Shown here: positions 60,171-64,000 of the stretch, in pieces
How the letters are laid out: each line of letters starts with the position of its first letter
Numbering within the stretch: position 1 is the first letter of the stretch
NCBI RefSeq assembly: GCF_003479425.1
Contig: NZ_QUHC01000001.1
Location: 744,001 to 808,000, forward strand
Source: Odoribacter sp. AF15-53
Lineage (GTDB): Bacteria; Bacteroidota; Bacteroidia; Bacteroidales; Marinifilaceae
DNA length: 64,000 nucleotides
Direction: 5' to 3'
Notes under the pieces: generated by a model
What the model saw: only the letters and a program-made list of their open reading frames with translations
Database searches by the model: none
Told to the model about the DNA's origin: nothing
Made by a program: the position numbers and the translations under genes

Positions 60171-61670
60171 ATGAAAACATATAAGAATATATTGTTATCT
60201 GTTCTGTTCCTGTTTTCCCTTTCCTCTTGTTCCGATTGGTTCGAGGTAACACCGGAAAATGAGATATCTAAAGAAGATCTGTTTGCAACTTACGATGGTT
60301 ATAGAACGGCGCTGAACGGCATTTATCGGAATCTTTCAGGAGAGGCGCTTTACGGGAATAATCTTTCGTGGGGGTTTATCAGTTTTCTTGGTCAGAATTA
60401 TAATCCAACTTCTTGGATTGCCATGTATGATGTTTCTGGTAGCGTTATGAACTATGACTATGAGAATGCGGATGTAAAGAGGGTTACTCAAGCAATTTGG
60501 GAAGCGGCTTTTAACACGGTCGCTAATTGCAACGTGCTTATCCAGAATGCGGAACAACAAGGGAACGATTTCTTCTACGAGGGGGAAAACGAGAGAAATA
60601 TCCTTATCGGGGAAGCAAAAGGTATACGGGCGCTCGTGCATTTCGATATGTTGAGATTATTTGCCCCGGCCCCGGTCACGGGAGATGATGCGGCTTACGT
60701 GCCCTATGTATCGAAATACCTGACATCTCACCCGACACACTTGCCGACGTCCGTGGTATTGGATAGCATTATTCATGATTTGAAACAGGCTCAAAAACTA
60801 TTGGCATACAACGATACGTTATACAATCTTGATATGATGAAGAGTGCAAGTATGCGTTTTGATGGGAATGTAACAAGTACTGCTAAGGGGGGAGATTTTT
60901 TCGCTTACCGAGGAACCCGTATGAACTACGTGGCGGCAACGGCCTTGTTGGCGCGAGTTTATCAATATAAAGGGGATAAGGCTACGGCTTATGAATATGC
61001 TAAGGAGGTTTATCGTTTCTATAACGAGAAAACATGGTATGGTTTTACCCCTGAAAATAATATAAGTAACACGAATGTTGAGTTTCGTAGATGTAAATTG
61101 TTTGAGGATATTTTATTGGCCTTCTACAATACGAATATATACGAAGTTTATGATAATTATATCCGGGCTCATTTTTACTGGCTAGGTAATTATTGCCCGA
61201 TAAAAAATAGTACGAACTTATTCGCGGGAGATGAACAAGATTTCAGGTATCGCTACTTGATCGGGTCAAACACGACAAGTACCGGTTTTTCGTTGAAATG
61301 GGTTCCCGTGAAGGATGTCAGTGCATTGTGGAACGTGCAGTACCAGTATCCCCTTTTACCTGTCATGCGGATGAGTGAGGTGTTCTATATCATGAGTGAG
61401 TATCTGGCCGACCATAATTTAACCGAGGCTATATCTATATTGAACACCTTGAAAAGAGCAAGGGGTGCAGATGAAGTGGGCACCTCGCTGACTCGGGATG
61501 CGTTTTTGGAGGTATTGTACAATGATGCCACGCGAGAGTTTATTGCCGAGGGACAGACGTTTTATCTATATAAACGTTTGAACCGAAGTATGTATAACGG
61601 GGAATACCCAATCGATATGACCGGAAAATATGTAATTCCGCTTCCGGATAGTGAAAGTATTACACAATAA
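60171..61670 (+). CDS. SusD/RagB-family surface lipoprotein (module E)
   Basis: 499 residues, lipoprotein Cys20 (SLSSC) followed by SDWFEVTP. Helix region IGEAKGIRALVHFDMLRLFAP and the end ATREFIAEGQTFYLYKRLNR are SusD marks. Starts 12 bases after SusC. Confidence 0.94.
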   Translation: MKTYKNILLSVLFLFSLSSCSDWFEVTPENEISKEDLFATYDGYRTALNGIYRNLSGEALYGNNLSWGFISFLGQNYNPTSWIAMYDVSGSVMNYDYENADVKRVTQAIWEAAFNTVANCNVLIQNAEQQGNDFFYEGENERNILIGEAKGIRALVHFDMLRLFAPAPVTGDDAAYVPYVSKYLTSHPTHLPTSVVLDSIIHDLKQAQKLLAYNDTLYNLDMMKSASMRFDGNVTSTAKGGDFFAYRGTRMNYVAATALLARVYQYKGDKATAYEYAKEVYRFYNEKTWYGFTPENNISNTNVEFRRCKLFEDILLAFYNTNIYEVYDNYIRAHFYWLGNYCPIKNSTNLFAGDEQDFRYRYLIGSNTTSTGFSLKWVPVKDVSALWNVQYQYPLLPVMRMSEVFYIMSEYLADHNLTEAISILNTLKRARGADEVGTSLTRDAFLEVLYNDATREFIAEGQTFYLYKRLNRSMYNGEYPIDMTGKYVIPLPDSESITQ

Positions 61671-61683
61671 AAAGGAAAAAATC

Positions 61684-62388
61684 ATGAGAAACAGAATATT
61701 TGTAATATTGCTATCTATTTTTATGTGGATAGGATGTGATAGAAGGGAGATTCCCACTTACAATACGGGAATACATTATATCGAATTCGAAAATGCAACG
61801 ACAGATTCCACTATTTTCACGTTCATCTATCACCCCAATGCGGACGATTATGATTTGCCAATAGCGGTAAAAATAGCTGGAGACAAGGCAGAGAGGGATT
61901 TGACTTATAGTGTTGTCGTGGACGAGGAATTTACCACGGCAGAAAGCCGTCACTATTCATTGTTACCGGAGACCATGGTATTCCGTCAAGGAGTATTCCA
62001 TGACACGTGTTACGTTCGTTTGAATAAAACCGAGGACTTGGGCCGTAGGTCAGTGAGATTAGTACTCCGTTTGGTTGCGACTTCTGATTTACTAGTAGGT
62101 AAAGTGGAAAATTCAGTGGCTGTTATCCAATTTTCAAATACCGTGGCCAGACCGGATTGGTGGAATTCTGACGTGGAAACGTATTATTTGGGAAGTTATT
62201 CGCAAAAGAAGTTCCTTTTGTTCTTGGAAGTTACGGAAGCAGACCTTACCGGGGCGAGTGTCAGTGAAATACGGGCAGCTGCGCTGTTATTCAAGCGATA
62301 CTTGCTTGATCACGAGGGTGAACCGGAAACGATAGATGAAGACGGACATCCGATGACAGTTCCTGTATTAGGGTTGGAAGAGTTATAA
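61684..62388 (+). CDS. DUF4843 lipoprotein (module E)
   Basis: 234 residues from ATG 61684; the frame is open to 61651, overlapping SusD, but the lipoprotein signal begins here. Cys18 (MWIGC). Shares the DUF4843 pattern: IHYIEFENA, YDLPIAVKIAGD, VRLNKTEDLGRRSVRLVLRL. Between SusD and the PKD-like gene as in A to C. Confidence 0.82.
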   Translation: MRNRIFVILLSIFMWIGCDRREIPTYNTGIHYIEFENATTDSTIFTFIYHPNADDYDLPIAVKIAGDKAERDLTYSVVVDEEFTTAESRHYSLLPETMVFRQGVFHDTCYVRLNKTEDLGRRSVRLVLRLVATSDLLVGKVENSVAVIQFSNTVARPDWWNSDVETYYLGSYSQKKFLLFLEVTEADLTGASVSEIRAAALLFKRYLLDHEGEPETIDEDGHPMTVPVLGLEEL

Positions 62389-62410
62389 ATATAGTTTGAC
62401 AAGCGTGAAT

Positions 62411-63919
62411 ATGAAAATAATAAAATTATTATCAGGGTGTTTTATAGCAATGACGTTGCTATACGCCTGTTTCGATGACGAGGGAAATTATGATTTGTCG
62501 GAGTTGACGACCGTGGATATTCGTATATCTTATACTCAACCTTCGATAGGAGAGGTATATGTTATCGAGCCAGAGATAGATTACAAGGGTGTGGATTCTA
62601 CAGAATTTGCATACACTTGGGTATGTGATATACAAGATACATGGAGTGATACAATTTCTCGGGAAAAAGAGTTGCGATATACTTTTACGGAAATAGCGAA
62701 TTATAGAATTCGCCTTGTTGTGGAACATGTGCCAACGGGAGCGTTAACGACTTACGGTATATATGTTGCAAGTCGTTCCCGCTATTCTACGGGATGGACG
62801 ATCTTATCCGAGCAGAATGGCCAATCGATATTAAGTTATATCCGTGTTGATGAGGACGGGGATAATAGAACCTATAATCTTTTTGAGAACATTTATACCA
62901 CTCTTCGTGGAGAAGAGTTGGGAACAGGTCCTATTCGTATGGGACGACATTTTTCACGTGAAAGTGACCAAATCTTGGTTATTCAAGAAAGTGGTGCGGT
63001 GGAGATTGACGGTTTGGATTTCTCGAAAGCTATTACCACGCGGGAAGAGTTTATCGGGGGGGCGTATCCTACCGGTTTTGTTCCTAAACAAGCGGAATAT
63101 GCCAATCGATTGGAAGCAATCTTGGGGACTGACGGGAATGTTTATACCCGTATAAACCCGAATGGAAATTTTCAAGTATGTCAATACAATACCTTACCGG
63201 CATTTAATAATGCCCGAATTGCCAAGATGTATTACTGCGCATATTTAGGGTATATCTATATGTATGATGAATTGAACAGCAGGATGATAGCTATATGTGA
63301 TGAACCTCAACTCTACACGGGTATGGTTATTAATATGAAAATGGATCCGGATGGTGTAAATTCGGAAAACTTTACCCCGTTGGATAATATGGGGGAAGGA
63401 ACCCAAGTTCTGTTTATCGGCTCGTATAGCGTGGAAGGAGCAGAGGGCCGGGATTTCGTGCAAGTTATTAAAAAAGGAGCAGATCATTATTTCCAAACGT
63501 ATAAAGTTTATCACGGGAACGGTTCATCTTTGATGTATGCCTTTGACGGAGAGGAAGAGTTGTTTGTTGGGAATGACTATGTAAATAGTGAGTCTAAATA
63601 TTGTATGGACGGCTCCTCCTATTTTTATTTCACGGCGGATAACGTTCTCTATTATTGGAACCGGGTAAATCGGGTAGAACCACTCTACACGTTTCAAAGT
63701 AAGATTGTTGATATCGAACGTTATGCTAATGGGGATAATCGGGAGGAAATCGCTGTTGGCTTGGAGAACGGGGAATTTTATATCTTGGATGCTTCTTACG
63801 AGGCCATTAGCGGCCAGAAAGAGAAGGTATTGTTCCGTACAGAAGGTCTGGGGCGAATAGTGGATGTTCAATACAAGTATGGAAACTCCTCTAAATTTAA
63901 TAGTGAGTCGAGACAATAA
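62411..63919 (+). CDS. PKD-like family surface lipoprotein (module E)
   Basis: 502 residues from ATG 62411; a TTG at 62396 is less likely. Lipoprotein Cys20 followed by FDDEG, an acid surface-export signal. PKD-like part (EFAYTWVCDIQDTW, RYTFTEIANYRIRLVVEHVPTG), then STGWTILSEQNG and propeller-like strands (GNVYTRINPNGNF, NVLYYWNRVNRVEPLYTF). Last gene in the window; no terminator hairpin was seen before the repeat at 63971. Confidence 0.82.
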   Translation: MKIIKLLSGCFIAMTLLYACFDDEGNYDLSELTTVDIRISYTQPSIGEVYVIEPEIDYKGVDSTEFAYTWVCDIQDTWSDTISREKELRYTFTEIANYRIRLVVEHVPTGALTTYGIYVASRSRYSTGWTILSEQNGQSILSYIRVDEDGDNRTYNLFENIYTTLRGEELGTGPIRMGRHFSRESDQILVIQESGAVEIDGLDFSKAITTREEFIGGAYPTGFVPKQAEYANRLEAILGTDGNVYTRINPNGNFQVCQYNTLPAFNNARIAKMYYCAYLGYIYMYDELNSRMIAICDEPQLYTGMVINMKMDPDGVNSENFTPLDNMGEGTQVLFIGSYSVEGAEGRDFVQVIKKGADHYFQTYKVYHGNGSSLMYAFDGEEELFVGNDYVNSESKYCMDGSSYFYFTADNVLYYWNRVNRVEPLYTFQSKIVDIERYANGDNREEIAVGLENGEFYILDASYEAISGQKEKVLFRTEGLGRIVDVQYKYGNSSKFNSESRQ

Positions 63920-63970
63920 TTGCCGGTTTTTATCGTGAGGTAATCCTGAAAGTTATTTTATGGAAAGCTA

Positions 63971-64000
63971 CTACCCCCTCCGCCTCCCCCTTATACGGGG
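63971..64000. repeat. Start of a second copy of the CTACCCCCTCC-type palindromic repeat, cut by window end
   Basis: Matches 35042-35071 in 27 of 30 bases. Here it is not preceded by the 15-bp terminal repeat seen at 34940, so the palindrome is a separate unit. Confidence 0.7.

Overview
The window is a piece of a Bacteroidota chromosome. Evidence: four SusD-like and five SusC-like proteins (one cut by the window edge) plus a further TonB receptor, ECF sigma/FecR pairs, lipoproteins with acid residues after the lipid cysteine, and promoters of the Bacteroides type (TTTG, about 19 nt, TAnnTTTG). The mix of DUF4843, PKD-like, DUF4876 and DUF6850 proteins suggests the Odoribacteraceae (Butyricimonas/Odoribacter), but that is inference. 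No rRNA, tRNA, CRISPR array, transposase or integrase gene was recognised. No glycosidase, lyase or sulfatase gene was seen, so these are not ordinary polysaccharide utilisation loci.

Layout. (A) 1-4655: end of a SusC gene, then SusD, DUF4843 and PKD-like lipoprotein genes. (B) 4820-12723: an ECF sigma gene without a working anti-sigma gene, then a second, paralogous SusC-SusD-DUF4843-PKD set; A and B are a tandem duplication. 12770-13353: a secreted H-protein-like protein that has lost the lipoyl lysine. 13433-13726: complex inverted and 11-nt repeats. 13913-15762: a RloA/RloB (AbiL-type) ATPase/Toprim pair, likely phage defence. 15733-21243: queuosine precursor genes queE, queD and queC on the minus strand, split by a plus-strand island (RibD-like reductase, alpha/beta hydrolase, carboxymuconolactone decarboxylase-cupin) that lies between two copies of a 53-nt hairpin repeat. 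21536-22429: double GNAT acetyltransferase.

(F) 22486-34890: sigma-FecR-TonB receptor-DUF4876-DUF6850, then a metzincin-type metalloprotease and an S46 dipeptidyl-peptidase whose specificity residue is Arg (DPP11-like). 34940-35155: MITE-like element. 35208-35765: YdeI family protein. (C) 35865-45048: sigma-FecR-SusC-SusD-DUF4843-PKD. (D) 45206-54731: sigma on the minus strand, divergent from FecR-SusC-SusD-unknown lipoprotein-TlpA thioredoxin. (E) 54854-63919: sigma-FecR-SusC-SusD-DUF4843-PKD. The window ends inside another copy of the palindromic repeat found at 35 kb.

Reading: in C to F, substrate binding to a receptor carrying an N-terminal STN domain would signal through FecR to release the ECF sigma factor, which then raises expression of the receptor operon. 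The surface modules (SusC channel, SusD lid, DUF4843 and PKD-like lipoproteins) form a recurrent importer of unknown substrate; with no carbohydrate enzymes and two exopeptidase/protease genes nearby, protein or peptide substrates are plausible but unproved.
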